Shown piece after piece: positions 19,839 through 28,656 of a stretch of 64,000 nucleotides of DNA. Positions within the stretch are counted from its first letter, which is position 1. Each line of letters opens with the position of its first letter. The notes below the pieces were generated by a model that saw only the letters and a list, made by a program, of their open reading frames with translations, ran no database searches and was not told the origin of the DNA. This DNA is from Vibrio maritimus (lineage in GTDB: Bacteria > Pseudomonadota > Gammaproteobacteria > Enterobacterales > Vibrionaceae), in assembly GCA_000755425.1 (NCBI GenBank), contig BBMT01000003.1:310001-374000 (forward strand). Reading direction: 5' to 3'. A program made the position numbers and the translations under genes.

Positions 19839-21139
19839 CTATAAAGAATCTGCTAGCGACTCAAACGCTTGTACCTTGGCTTTCGATGTTTCACGCGCTG
19901 CATTAGAGGCGCTATCAGCCGATGAAAACGTCGCTATGACGACATTCTTATCTTGGTTGATATACAGGAACTGCCCAAATACCCCGCGAAATGTGGCAAT
20001 TCGTCTCTCTGAATCATGAACCCATAAAAAGTTTTTGTAGCCTTCTAACGTAGGGTCATAGACAGCAAGGTCTTCGTCTTTATAAACACTGGCCATCATA
20101 TGAGAGTGTTCGTCTTTGGAGATGGCAAAACTATCTTTTACCCACGCCTCAGAAAATACCTGTTCGTCGTTGTACTTTCCATTGTTCACCATGCTAGACC
20201 AACTCGTGCAAAATCTCTCAGTGTCGTATTGAAGCCGCCGGTTGCTATTGGGTTATAACCCATATCTGCCATAAAGAAAGCGTCATGCTCGACGCCAAGC
20301 TTACTCCAAATATTATCAGCAATGAATCTGTGCAGTGGTTCACCCGTCACTCGAGCAATAACCCAGCCAATCACATCCACATTCGGGCTATGATATTCAA
20401 ATCTATTGTTAACCTCCAGATTTTCGGCTTGATCAAACAGAGCGGTGAAACTTAATAAGTCTCGAGGTTGGTCGGCTTCTTGGGGATCAAGCGCCATGAG
20501 GTCATAGGCTGGAATAAAACCTAAGCGACGAAAATACTCCGTGTGTACAGCACCAGGCGTCATATTTACATAGTCTTCGCTGTAGTCTAGCGCGGACGTC
20601 ATGTTGAGTATGGTGCGTAGGGTTAGATCCCCAAAGTGCGTCCCTTTGAGTTCCTCTACATACTTACTTGCTTTTTCATCGACATCCACTCGCTTTTGTT
20701 CAACAAGAAGCCCTAATGCCTGCCCTACAAGTGATTTAGTCGAAGATGCCCATAAATGGTGGTCTTTGGCAGAGAAGTCACCGAAGTACTCTTCAGCAAT
20801 AACATGTCCATTTTTAATGACTATATACCCATCAGTAAAATCATTAATCATGGCATCACGAAATGTCAGCGTTTGGCCTGCATATTCGAACTTGTGCTCC
20901 ATTACCCCCGGGTGTAAATCAACGGGTATATCAAGAATTGCACCATCTCGTGGAACCATCAGTGAAGGATGGATTCCCATATTTTGAAAAGCCCATTGAT
21001 TAAAAGGTGTTTGAGTATAGTTAGATAGAGTGACTTGTTCATTTGGTTGTGCTGGGACAGTAGACATAGGTACAACGCTTGCTAGGGCAGCGGTTGAACA
21101 TATGCTGGCGACAACAAATGGAATTAGTGACTTTTTCAT
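19839..21139 (-). CDS. Beta-lactamase-like serine hydrolase (one frame break)
   Basis: A periplasmic or secreted serine hydrolase of about 433 residues in the class C beta-lactamase/DD-peptidase superfamily. Residues 1-20 are a signal peptide ending ALA. The catalytic SxxK is SSTK in WASSTKSLVG and the second motif is YHSPN in FEYHSPNVDVIGW. A C-terminal Lys-Thr-Gly box is not obvious. Many such proteins are esterases or peptidases, not true beta-lactamases, so resistance should not be assumed. The first frame stops at 20186; restoring one base near 20193 (VGLAMVNNGKY) continues to 19839. A LysR regulator lies divergent across a 105-base spacer, the usual arrangement for a regulated hydrolase. 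Confidence 0.8.
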
Positions 21140-21214
21140 TTGAAAGCTCCGATATCAATCTGTTTTGGTACAACCAGAGGATAACGTGTAAAATTCGTAC
21201 ATATAAATCCATAA

Positions 21215-21233
21215 TGTACGCTTTGAAAGTACA
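21215..21233. promoter_or_regulatory. Palindromic TGTAC-N9-GTACA site, likely LysR operator
   Basis: TGTAC at 21215-21219 and GTACA at 21229-21233 form a dyad in the spacer between the hydrolase gene and the LysR gene, with a further GTAC at 21197-21200. LysR proteins typically bind T-N11-A dyads in such divergent spacers. Confidence 0.45.
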
Positions 21234-21244
21234 AAGAGGGTGTA

Positions 21245-22131
21245 ATGATTTCGACAGAACAAGTCGCCTGTTTTGCCACAGTGTATGAGCTCAAGAGTTA
21301 TAGCGCAGCAAGCATAAAGCTAGGTAAGGCTCGCTCTACGGTTCGAGAGCGGATTAATAATCTTGAAATAGTAATGGGAGAGCAGCTATTTACGATCGAG
21401 GGAAAGAAAGCCACCCCAACAGAGGTAGCCAACCGGCTTTATCCACGAGCTCGATTACTGGCTAGGCAGGCTCTTGAATTTGAGAGCATAGCAATGTCTG
21501 CATACCAAGGTGAGATTTCCAATGTCACTATCTATCATGATAGCTCGACACCAACCACGCTAATACTCACCATTGAAAATGCTATTAAATCGCTATTCAA
21601 GGACATCACTATCAGTTGGCTTCAAAGAGACCGCAATCATTGTCTTGAACAGATTGAAAAGGGGGAAGCGTTTATGCTATTATGCCAGGCCTTGGAAATC
21701 TCCATCCATCTATAGGAATTGGCAATGTAAACTTAGGGACTCACGAGTTAAAGGTATATACATCGGTTGAGTCGACGCTTCCGACTAGCCCGGTTTCAAT
21801 CAATGAGTTAGCGACGGAGCTTCAGTTGATCAGTGAAAATGATTTCGTCAATCAACTTAGACATACAAAACTGAGCAGTGAATATGAAGTTGTCACGTCT
21901 CAGCAGCTTCTATTTTCAAAGCTGCGTCTTAATGGGTGGACGGTTGCCCCGGAATCCGAAGCTCTGCCTTATGTTAAAAGGGGTGAGATTCGAGAGGTAG
22001 AGTTGATTGAAGCTCCGCTGAACATAAGACAGGATCTTATTATGTTCTACAATATCTCATCCGAATTGTCTGAGCGCGAAAGTAGAATACTCAACACTGT
22101 TGTAGAAGTATGTCAAAAGCTTCAACAGTAG
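21245..22131 (+). CDS. LysR-family regulator (one frame break)
   Basis: A LysR-type regulator of about 295 residues. The N-terminal winged helix-turn-helix reads VACFATVYELKSYSAASIKLGKARSTVRERINNLE, and EQLFTIEGKKATPTEVANRLY is the linker start typical of the family. The rest forms the effector-binding domain. The first frame stops at 21715; restoring a G near 21675 gives AFMAIMPGLGNLHPS and continues to 22131. It is divergent from the hydrolase gene and presumably regulates it and itself. A hairpin with complementary AAGCTTCAAC arms (22117-22144) spans its stop. Confidence 0.83.
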
Positions 22132-22144
22132 AGCGTTGAAGCTT
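22117..22144. terminator. Hairpin spanning the LysR stop codon
   Basis: AAGCTTCAAC at 22117-22126 pairs with GTTGAAGCTT at 22135-22144. A T-rich segment follows at 22148-22160, so it can end the LysR transcript; the PACE gene converges from the other side. Confidence 0.6.
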
Positions 22145-22171
22145 CTTCGATTTGGTTTTTGATACGCGGGA

Positions 22172-22624
22172 TCATGCATTTTGCGGCTGAGCAGCACTTT
22201 GTACATTGAGTGGAAAGCACTTATCGTACAAGTAATTAAAGCTATAGCTGTAAAATAGCGCGAAAACAGCAAAGCCAAGGTCGAGTATTAATGCTTCGAT
22301 TAGCGATATGTTTAGAGCGTAAGCAATAACAGGCAAGGAAAGTCCCAAAAGCCCCAACTCAAAAAATATCGCGTTGTATATTCTATGTGTTTTGGATTTG
22401 GTTGTTGTGCCAATAGTTGCCAACATCCATTTATCAAACAACAGGTTGAAGCCAAAATTCCAAACCATGGCAATCACAGAAAGTGACATTGCAGAAACCG
22501 CAGCAGTCTGAAAATTTGCATTGCCAACCACCGTAAGTATCGGGGTCGCCAACCCAACCAAAATGGCTTCAAAGAGAAGGGTGTGTCTGATCCTGTCCTT
22601 CAAATCTCGACTTTTCTTTTGCAT
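22172..22624 (-). CDS. PACE-family multidrug/biocide efflux pump
   Basis: A 150-residue inner-membrane protein with four hydrophobic segments arranged as two tandem bacterial transmembrane pair (BTP) units, the layout of the PACE family (AceI of Acinetobacter). Each unit has the pattern RxxHxxxFE at its start: DRIRHTLLFEAILVGLATP and KTHRIYNAIFFELGLLGLSLP, with the conserved glutamate in the first helix (E19 in AceI numbering), and MVWNFGFNLLFDKW and FYSYSFNYLYDKCFP at the unit ends. PACE pumps export chlorhexidine, acriflavine or short polyamines by proton exchange. It converges on the LysR gene, whose role in its control is not evident. Confidence 0.85.
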   Translation of the reverse strand: MQKKSRDLKDRIRHTLLFEAILVGLATPILTVVGNANFQTAAVSAMSLSVIAMVWNFGFNLLFDKWMLATIGTTTKSKTHRIYNAIFFELGLLGLSLPVIAYALNISLIEALILDLGFAVFALFYSYSFNYLYDKCFPLNVQSAAQPQNA

Positions 22625-23005
22625 GCTTTTTACCGTTCCTTGATATAAGTCAATTTTTCGGAAGGTTACATCACGAGATACGTTAAAGAAACAGAGCTTC
22701 TATTGCCATATTGAATGAAACGCTTCATTACATGGATTATACATCGATGGGTTCGGGTAACTAACTGATATTTATGGGATGCCATAGGTTAACTCTTCGT
22801 CAGGCAGCAATGAGGCACCTGCTTGTTTGATGTTTTTATATTCATATCACGAAAGATATGAGGCGATGATTGGTGCATTTCTGTTTAGCTTCTCGATATG
22901 ACAAGCGCTCTACGAGCAAGATAAAACTATCAATATTGATAGTTATTTGCTCAATGGTGGTTGCTAATATTGAAGCCGTAACGCCGTTGGAAAAGGACAA
23001 ACCTG
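22625..23005. other. 381-base intergenic stretch
   Basis: A spacer between the divergent PACE pump gene and the lipoprotein gene, without a supported gene. It should hold both promoters. I see no strong hairpin, repeat or recognisable operator. Confidence 0.35.
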
Positions 23006-23485
23006 ATGAAAAAATATCTGCTCACTAGTATTGCACTCTTAACTCTTCTTATTGGTTGCCAGTCGACGTCTGAGACGGCGTCAAGCAATAGCGGCCAATG
23101 CACAACAGGAGACAAAAGCAGTGTGAACCTCACTATGAACGATTTCAATGCTTCCGTATTAGAGTGCGGTGGCGTTGCGATTGACGCTGATGCCTTGGCT
23201 GGCACAACCGCAAACTTCAGTTTTGATGGAAAAAGAAAACGTATCGCCTATTTTGATGGTAAGGGTAATGTCACTTATCAAATGATCGACAAAAGAACGA
23301 CACAACAAGTGGCTTACAGTGTTACAGAAGAAGGCTATCTAGAATTGAAATGGCCCGATGGTGAAGTATGGTATTGGAGTAAGCTAAATGAAACGTCGGA
23401 TGGCTGGCTTTTGAAAACTTATTGGGAATCAAAAGACGGTAAAGAAAAAGAAATCTTCAATTTGGCTGTGAAACTCAATAAGTAA
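23006..23485 (+). CDS. Small lipoprotein
   Basis: A 159-residue exported lipoprotein. The signal peptide MKKYLLTSIALLTLLIGC ends in a lipobox (LIGC), so the cysteine at residue 18 is lipidated and the protein sits in the outer or inner membrane facing the periplasm; residues after the cysteine are QSTS, without aspartate at +2, which favours the outer membrane. The rest is a beta-rich domain with tryptophans (DGEVWYWSKLNETSDGWLL). I do not recognise the family. A strong terminator follows. It stands alone. Confidence 0.7.
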   Translation: MKKYLLTSIALLTLLIGCQSTSETASSNSGQCTTGDKSSVNLTMNDFNASVLECGGVAIDADALAGTTANFSFDGKRKRIAYFDGKGNVTYQMIDKRTTQQVAYSVTEEGYLELKWPDGEVWYWSKLNETSDGWLLKTYWESKDGKEKEIFNLAVKLNK

Positions 23486-23529
23486 TCCACTTTCTTGACT
23501 CCCTTGTTATTCGCATTAGTCAAGCATCT

Positions 23530-23557
23530 ACCCGAAGCAGTTTGCTTCGGGTTTTTT
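23530..23557 (+). terminator. Rho-independent terminator after lipoprotein gene
   Basis: ACCCGAAGCA at 23530-23539 pairs with TGCTTCGGGT at 23543-23552 and is followed by six T. Confidence 0.85.
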
Positions 23558-23761
23558 CTTTATATTCCTGGAAGTTACCTATGTAAACAGCCGCTTATAA
23601 ATACGATCTTGGTAGCAAATTTGAACATGTTTCATGTCTAGCAGTTTCCCCAATTCGTATTTGAGAGAGCAATCACAGCAAACTTCGGCTGTTCCATATT
23701 ATTGTTTTTACAAAATAGAGCATTTACTCTAAATGTATTTTTATTATGGAAGGAAACAGCA

Positions 23762-24334
23762 ATGAAAAAGGTAATGAAGCTACTCTGCGGGGCAGTGATT
23801 TTGGTGTCGCCATTAGCACATGCTCACGGCATTCATGACGGGCTTTCAGTTTCGTTATTAAGTGGTTTTTTCCACCCTTTTCTCGGGCTTGATCATCTAT
23901 TGATCTTGCTTGCCATGGGTATAGCTAGCCAAATGTCTTGCTTTGAGAAGTTAAAAGGCGGGTCATTTATCATAGCGGCTCTTTGCATGATGGGGGCTGG
24001 CTTTGTATTTGGACTTTGGTGGGAGGCCAGTAGTCTGATGGAAACCTTGATACTAGGCTCAGTTTTCGTCGCTGGGTTTGCTGTCTGGAAGCTTAACTCT
24101 GGATCGTGGTTGGTAAAAGCACTAGTGACAGCGTCATTGTTAGCGGTATCCATTCATGGTTGGGCTCACGGCGTTGAAGTGGGTCATGCGTCTCTAGCTA
24201 CATTTGCCATTGGGATGTTGATGGGGTCGGCCGTCATCATGGTACTAGGTAGTCAATTGGTGAAGTTGGTGTCGTCACAAAAATTGGCAGCAGCTATTGT
24301 GAGTTGTGGTGTTTTGATTGGCGTTATTGGCTAG
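23762..24334 (+). CDS. hupE: HupE/UreJ-family nickel (or metal) permease
   Basis: A 190-residue inner-membrane protein. Residues 1-21 form a signal-like first helix ending AHAHG, and the family signature HPFLGLDHLLILLAMG follows at about residue 37, with several further hydrophobic segments and a second histidine cluster (IHGWAHGVEVGH). HupE/UreJ proteins import nickel (some cobalt) for hydrogenase or urease. Here it is ten bases upstream of hypB, which fits nickel delivery. GGAAGGAAAC upstream of the ATG at 23762 is the ribosome binding site. No hydrogenase or urease structural gene lies in the window. Confidence 0.85.
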   Translation: MKKVMKLLCGAVILVSPLAHAHGIHDGLSVSLLSGFFHPFLGLDHLLILLAMGIASQMSCFEKLKGGSFIIAALCMMGAGFVFGLWWEASSLMETLILGSVFVAGFAVWKLNSGSWLVKALVTASLLAVSIHGWAHGVEVGHASLATFAIGMLMGSAVIMVLGSQLVKLVSSQKLAAAIVSCGVLIGVIG

Positions 24335-24343
24335 AGGGGAAGG

Positions 24344-25018
24344 ATGATGTCAGATTTCAAAGTGATGGAAATTAAAGAGAGTGTATTTGAAAACAATGAT
24401 CGTCAAGCAGACTTGTTAAGGGACTCTTTAAAAGCGCGCAAGCTGTTTCTTCTCAATCTAATGTCGTCTCCAGGATCCGGTAAAACCACGACCTTGGTTC
24501 GCACCTTAGAACAAATCAAACATGACGTTCGTGTTGGTGTAATGGAAGCAGATATCGACTCAGATGTTGATGCCCACACTATTGCTAAGCAGGGCGTCAA
24601 AGTCATTCAGCTTCATACTGGCGGCATGTGTCATTTAGACGCAGATATGACCGCGCAAGGCTTGGATGGACTGCAAGCCGATGAGCTCGACTTGGTCATA
24701 CTCGAAAATGTAGGCAATCTAGTTTGTCCTGCTGAGTTTGACACTGGGGCAGTAAAAAACGCGATGATTTTAAGCGTACCAGAAGGAGACGATAAGCCTC
24801 TTAAATATCCACTAATGTTCTCGATCTGTGATGTGTTACTAATCAATAAAATCGATACGCTCGAGTATTTTGACTTCGATTTAGACGCTGTAATAGAGCG
24901 TGCAAAAGCGCTTAATCCTGACATTCAAATCTTTGCTATCTCGGCCAAAACAGGCGCAGGAATAGCGGATTGGACAGGGTGGTTACGTCAGCAAGTGAGT
25001 GATTGGAATGCTAACTAA
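24344..25018 (+). CDS. hypB: Hydrogenase nickel-incorporation GTPase HypB
   Basis: A 224-residue GTPase that inserts nickel into [NiFe]-hydrogenase (and helps urease in some bacteria) with HypA. The P-loop is SSPGSGKTT at about residue 42; MEADIDSDVDA, the metal-site region HTGGMCHLDADM, LENVGNLVCPAEFD and the NKID guanine motif are all canonical. The extra N-terminal CxxCGC nickel site and histidine stretch of some HypB proteins are absent, so this is the short form. It is tightly placed between hupE (9 bases) and the 900-residue oxidoreductase gene (11 bases), clearly one operon. Confidence 0.93.
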   Translation: MMSDFKVMEIKESVFENNDRQADLLRDSLKARKLFLLNLMSSPGSGKTTTLVRTLEQIKHDVRVGVMEADIDSDVDAHTIAKQGVKVIQLHTGGMCHLDADMTAQGLDGLQADELDLVILENVGNLVCPAEFDTGAVKNAMILSVPEGDDKPLKYPLMFSICDVLLINKIDTLEYFDFDLDAVIERAKALNPDIQIFAISAKTGAGIADWTGWLRQQVSDWNAN

Positions 25019-25029
25019 GGGGCGAGGCG

Positions 25030-27732
25030 ATGGAACAGGTAGTAAAGCAGAAGGTAATCTCATACGCGAATAAGATCAGTATGGTCAAAGATGGCTCTAA
25101 ACGCTCTGTGACGGCATCGGATCCTGAGTACCGAATTTTTGAGCCCATCATGAGTGATGAGATGGCAGAGGTAGGACTGGCACTGGAGTTAAAGCAGCCA
25201 TTAAGCGCAGTAGAAGTGGCCAATAAATGTGGAAAGTCCATCGAAGAAACGGAGATTCTACTATGGGATCTGGCAGTTATTGGCGCTGCATTTGTCAATA
25301 AAATCGATGGCGTTGATAAGTACTGGCATGATGTCTGGGTGCCCGGCCACATGGAAATGGTGGTCAACAACAAAGCGCTAATTGAGCAATATCCGCAGCT
25401 TGGCAAAGCGTTTGATGACTTTGGTAAGAAGCGTGGTCCTCTAGCTGCGGGTAATGTTCCCATAGGAAAGGGGCCTATGCGTGTCATTCCCATCGAGACT
25501 GCGATTGACGGAGATACTAGGAGCGCTTCTTATGAAGAGGTGTCGAAATATCTGGATGACAATCACGTGTTCTCGCTGTCTGATTGTGCGTGCCGAGCAT
25601 CTCGTGAGGCTCAGGGTGAAGGCTGTGGGCACATCAAAGATGACATCTGTATCCAAATGGGGCATGCGGCCGAGTACTACATTCGAACAGGTAGAGGCAA
25701 AGAAATCTCCCGAGATGAGGCCAAAGCGGTACTGCGCAAAGCAGAAGACAATGGTTTGATGCATCAAATCCCCAATTTTGACGGCTCTGGAGAAACTCAT
25801 GCCATCTGCAACTGTTGTGGATGTGGCTGCTTTGCTTTGCGGTTGGCAGAGCAGTGGCAAAACCCCGACATGATTCGATCCAACTATGTAGTGAAGATTG
25901 ATGAAGTCAAATGTGTAGCGTGCGGCGAATGTGTCGAAACCTGCCCAACCAACGCGCTAAGACTGGGGCAAAAGCTTTGTACCACCCAGCCAAAAATTAA
26001 ACCAGAGCGTGACCTACCATACACCAATGAGTGGGGGGACGATAAGTTTAACCCCGACTATCGTGTGAACCGTCAGGTTGCCAATGACGATGGCTCTGCG
26101 CCGTGTAAAGCGGGGTGTCCTGCTCATATTGGCATACAGGGCTACATTAAATTAGCGTCGCAAGGCAGGTACATTGAAGCTCTGGAGCTGATTAAACAGG
26201 AAAACCCATTACCAGCGGTTTGCGGCCGTATTTGCCCACGTAACTGTGAGTCTGAATGTACCCGTGGCGATATCGATGATCCCGTGGCTATCGATGACAT
26301 TAAGAAATTTATTGCGCAGCAAGACTTAGATTCAGACACTCGTTATATCCCAACCAAGCGCCATAACTATACCGATAAGAAAATTGCAGTAATCGGCAGC
26401 GGTCCCGCTGGTTTGTCATGCGCATACTTCTTGGCAGTTGAAGGCTATAGCGTAACGGTATTTGAGAAGCAGCCGCTTTTAGGGGGCATGTTAACGCTTG
26501 GGATCCCTTCTTACCGCTTGGAAAAGGAAGTGATAGACGCAGAAATTGATGTACTGAGACAACTAGGTGTCGAGTTTCAAACTGGTGTCGATGTTGGACA
26601 TGCCGTAACGCTGGAACAGCTGCGCCATCAAGGTTATCGCGCGTTCTATTTAGCGATTGGCGCGCAGAAAGGCACAGCACTGCCTATTGAAGGAGCAAGT
26701 GCTAAAGGTGTGATGACGGGAGTCGAATTTCTTCGAGATATCAATCTTGGTCATCCGGCGGCAATTGCGGGCAAGGTTGTGGTAATCGGGGGCGGAAATG
26801 TTGCTATCGATGTTGCGCGAACGGCCGTAAGAACTGAGGTTGAAGATGTTGCGATGTATTGCTTGGAAAGCCGAGCAACAATGCCTGCTCACACAGAAGA
26901 AGTCACTGAAGCACTGGACGAAGGCATCACAATCAACAATGGTTGGGGGCCTTCCCGCATAGTTAGCGAGGAAGGCAAAGTCACTGGTGTGGTGTTCAAA
27001 CGCTGTTTATCGGTGACAGATGCTAAAGGTCGATTCGCCCCTGTTTTTGATGAGAGTGAAGTTCGCTACGTTAAAGCCGACCGAGTGCTGATTTCTGTTG
27101 GTCAGGCTATTGATTGGGGCGGGTTATTGACTGGCAGCGATGTTTCCCTTTCGCCAACGCAACAAGTGCTCGCTGATGCTGCAACCTACCAAACTTCGCA
27201 GCCTGATATTTTTGTTGGGGGGGACGCTTTAACGGGGCCAAGATTTGCCATTGATGCAATCGCACAAGGTAAAGAAGGTGCCATCTCTATTCATCGCTAT
27301 GTTCAACCCGGGCAAAGCCTAACGCTCGGCAGATTGAAGCGCGCATATACCTCATTTGATAAGTCGAATGTAGCATTGGGTGGCTATGACACCGCGCCGC
27401 GACAGACTCTACACCATGTCGACGGGGCTCAATCTCGCACTACCTTCCGTGATTTACGTGGCAATCTTACTGCGGAGCAAGTGCAAAAAGAAGCGGAGCG
27501 ATGTCTAGGTTGTGGCGTAGTGACAGCTGATGATTTCATGTGCGTCGGTTGCGGTTCGTGTACGACCAAATGTAAGTTTGGCGCCATCTCATTGGTAAGA
27601 GCATATGACGCTGAGGGCAGTGAACTGCGTGATGCGCGTAAACAGATTATTAAATACGCCATTAAACGCAAAGTTAAAGTGACTATGTATAAGCCAATTA
27701 AGAAGATCAAATCATTGATGCCGATTGGATAA
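25030..27732 (+). CDS. Large Fe-S/FAD oxidoreductase with GltD-like core
   Basis: A 900-residue cytoplasmic redox protein with a multi-part layout. Residues 1-270: a domain with two cysteine clusters (CACRAS at about 186, CNCCGCGC at about 261). About 295: a ferredoxin-type CVACGECVETCP cluster. About 357-420: the GltD N-terminal Fe-S region (CKAGCP, then CGRICPRNCESEC). About 449: FAD-binding IGSGPAGLSCAYFL. About 580: NAD(P)-binding IGGGNVAIDVA. About 836: a C-terminal CVGCGSCTTKC cluster. The core is the glutamate-synthase small-subunit fold that passes electrons between NAD(P)H and Fe-S partners. It lies between hypB and hypA with operon spacing, which suggests it works with a nickel enzyme or an electron-bifurcating partner encoded elsewhere. 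Exact reaction unknown. Confidence 0.75.
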   Translation: MEQVVKQKVISYANKISMVKDGSKRSVTASDPEYRIFEPIMSDEMAEVGLALELKQPLSAVEVANKCGKSIEETEILLWDLAVIGAAFVNKIDGVDKYWHDVWVPGHMEMVVNNKALIEQYPQLGKAFDDFGKKRGPLAAGNVPIGKGPMRVIPIETAIDGDTRSASYEEVSKYLDDNHVFSLSDCACRASREAQGEGCGHIKDDICIQMGHAAEYYIRTGRGKEISRDEAKAVLRKAEDNGLMHQIPNFDGSGETHAICNCCGCGCFALRLAEQWQNPDMIRSNYVVKIDEVKCVACGECVETCPTNALRLGQKLCTTQPKIKPERDLPYTNEWGDDKFNPDYRVNRQVANDDGSAPCKAGCPAHIGIQGYIKLASQGRYIEALELIKQENPLPAVCGRICPRNCESECTRGDIDDPVAIDDIKKFIAQQDLDSDTRYIPTKRHNYTDKKIAVIGSGPAGLSCAYFLAVEGYSVTVFEKQPLLGGMLTLGIPSYRLEKEVIDAEIDVLRQLGVEFQTGVDVGHAVTLEQLRHQGYRAFYLAIGAQKGTALPIEGASAKGVMTGVEFLRDINLGHPAAIAGKVVVIGGGNVAIDVARTAVRTEVEDVAMYCLESRATMPAHTEEVTEALDEGITINNGWGPSRIVSEEGKVTGVVFKRCLSVTDAKGRFAPVFDESEVRYVKADRVLISVGQAIDWGGLLTGSDVSLSPTQQVLADAATYQTSQPDIFVGGDALTGPRFAIDAIAQGKEGAISIHRYVQPGQSLTLGRLKRAYTSFDKSNVALGGYDTAPRQTLHHVDGAQSRTTFRDLRGNLTAEQVQKEAERCLGCGVVTADDFMCVGCGSCTTKCKFGAISLVRAYDAEGSELRDARKQIIKYAIKRKVKVTMYKPIKKIKSLMPIG

Positions 27733-27791
27733 TCTTTTGGTGAACTAAATATGCTGGCAATCGAAAGGTTGCCAGTCATTAAGGAGGTGAT

Positions 27792-28133
27792 ATGCATGAG
27801 CTAGGTGTGGTAATAGAAGTAGTGAAAACGGTGCAGCGTTTTGCTAAGCAACATCAGGTCACCACTGTAGATACTATAGTGCTGCAAATTGGTGAGTTGT
27901 CATCGATGATCCCAAAGTACGTGGAAGCGTGTTATCCCGTAGCAGTGGATGGCACTGAATTGGAAAAGACCAAACTAAACATTGAAATCATTGAAGCGAA
28001 TGCGCGCTGCAGGGAATGTGGGCAGGTTTTTGCGGTATTAAAAAATCATTCCATTTGCCCAGAGTGTCAGAGTAAAGAATGGGGGCTGCTTTCCGGTAAG
28101 GAGTTCAATATTAAACAAATATTGGCATGTTGA
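27792..28133 (+). CDS. hypA: Hydrogenase/urease nickel chaperone HypA
   Basis: A 113-residue metallochaperone that hands nickel to hydrogenase with HypB. It begins MHELGVV, so the conserved His2 nickel ligand is present, and a zinc site is formed by CRECG at about 75 and CPECQ at about 94. Length and layout are normal. AAGGAGGTGAT just before the ATG at 27792 is a strong ribosome binding site. It follows the large oxidoreductase by 59 bases and closes the hup-hyp cluster. No hypC, hypD, hypE, hypF or hydrogenase genes are in the window. Confidence 0.92.
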   Translation: MHELGVVIEVVKTVQRFAKQHQVTTVDTIVLQIGELSSMIPKYVEACYPVAVDGTELEKTKLNIEIIEANARCRECGQVFAVLKNHSICPECQSKEWGLLSGKEFNIKQILAC

Positions 28134-28187
28134 GTGTCGTGATGGTACAAAATAGGAACATAAAAAGTGACGTTGTAAGGGAGTACC

Positions 28188-28477
28188 ATGTCAAAAACTA
28201 TTCTTAAAGGTCATATCGAGGTGCCGGAGAATGAGCTTTCGGTTGTGATAGAAGCGCTGCAAAACCACAAAGCACTAACCCGTGCTGAACCAGGCTGCTT
28301 AGTCTTTTCTGTAGAACAAGATGCTAACCAACCAACAAGATTTATCGTTTACGAAGAATTTGTAGACAAAGCAGCATTCGACCATCATCAAGCGCGCGTC
28401 GCCGATTCCGATTGGGGCGAGTGACGGTGAACGTAAATCGTTTCTACACTGTCTCAACCGATGCAGAATCGAAATAA
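28188..28477 (+). CDS. Antibiotic-biosynthesis-monooxygenase (ABM) family protein (one frame break)
   Basis: A small alpha/beta-barrel protein of about 96 residues of the ABM/YgiN type (quinol monooxygenase-like). Typical features are the GHIEVPENEL opening strand, LTRAEPGCLVFSVEQ, and FIVYEEFVDKAAFDHHQ. The open frame stops at 28424, before the last strand expected in this family; adding one base near 28421 continues it as WGEVTVNVNRFYTVS to a stop at 28477, which matches the usual C-terminal strand, so I call the whole span. Function in cells is not known; family members act on quinones or degrade small metabolites. It follows hypA but with separate spacing. Confidence 0.7.
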
Positions 28478-28656
28478 CGGCAGTTAAGTTTCATAGACCA
28501 AGTTTTAAAGTCCAGTTCACATTTCCAACCAAGCTTCTTGCTTGAGGTTCTGATCATCTCTCCTATACTGCTAACCACATGAAAATAAAGACTCATTTAA
28601 ATCATGGCTGATGCATCATGAGCAACAGAACTTGCCTATAGATAGCAGGAGCAGAT

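Noticed and set aside
25011..25860. Minus-strand frames opposite the large oxidoreductase
   Set aside because: They mirror a long, clearly coding gene on the other strand and have no domains of their own.
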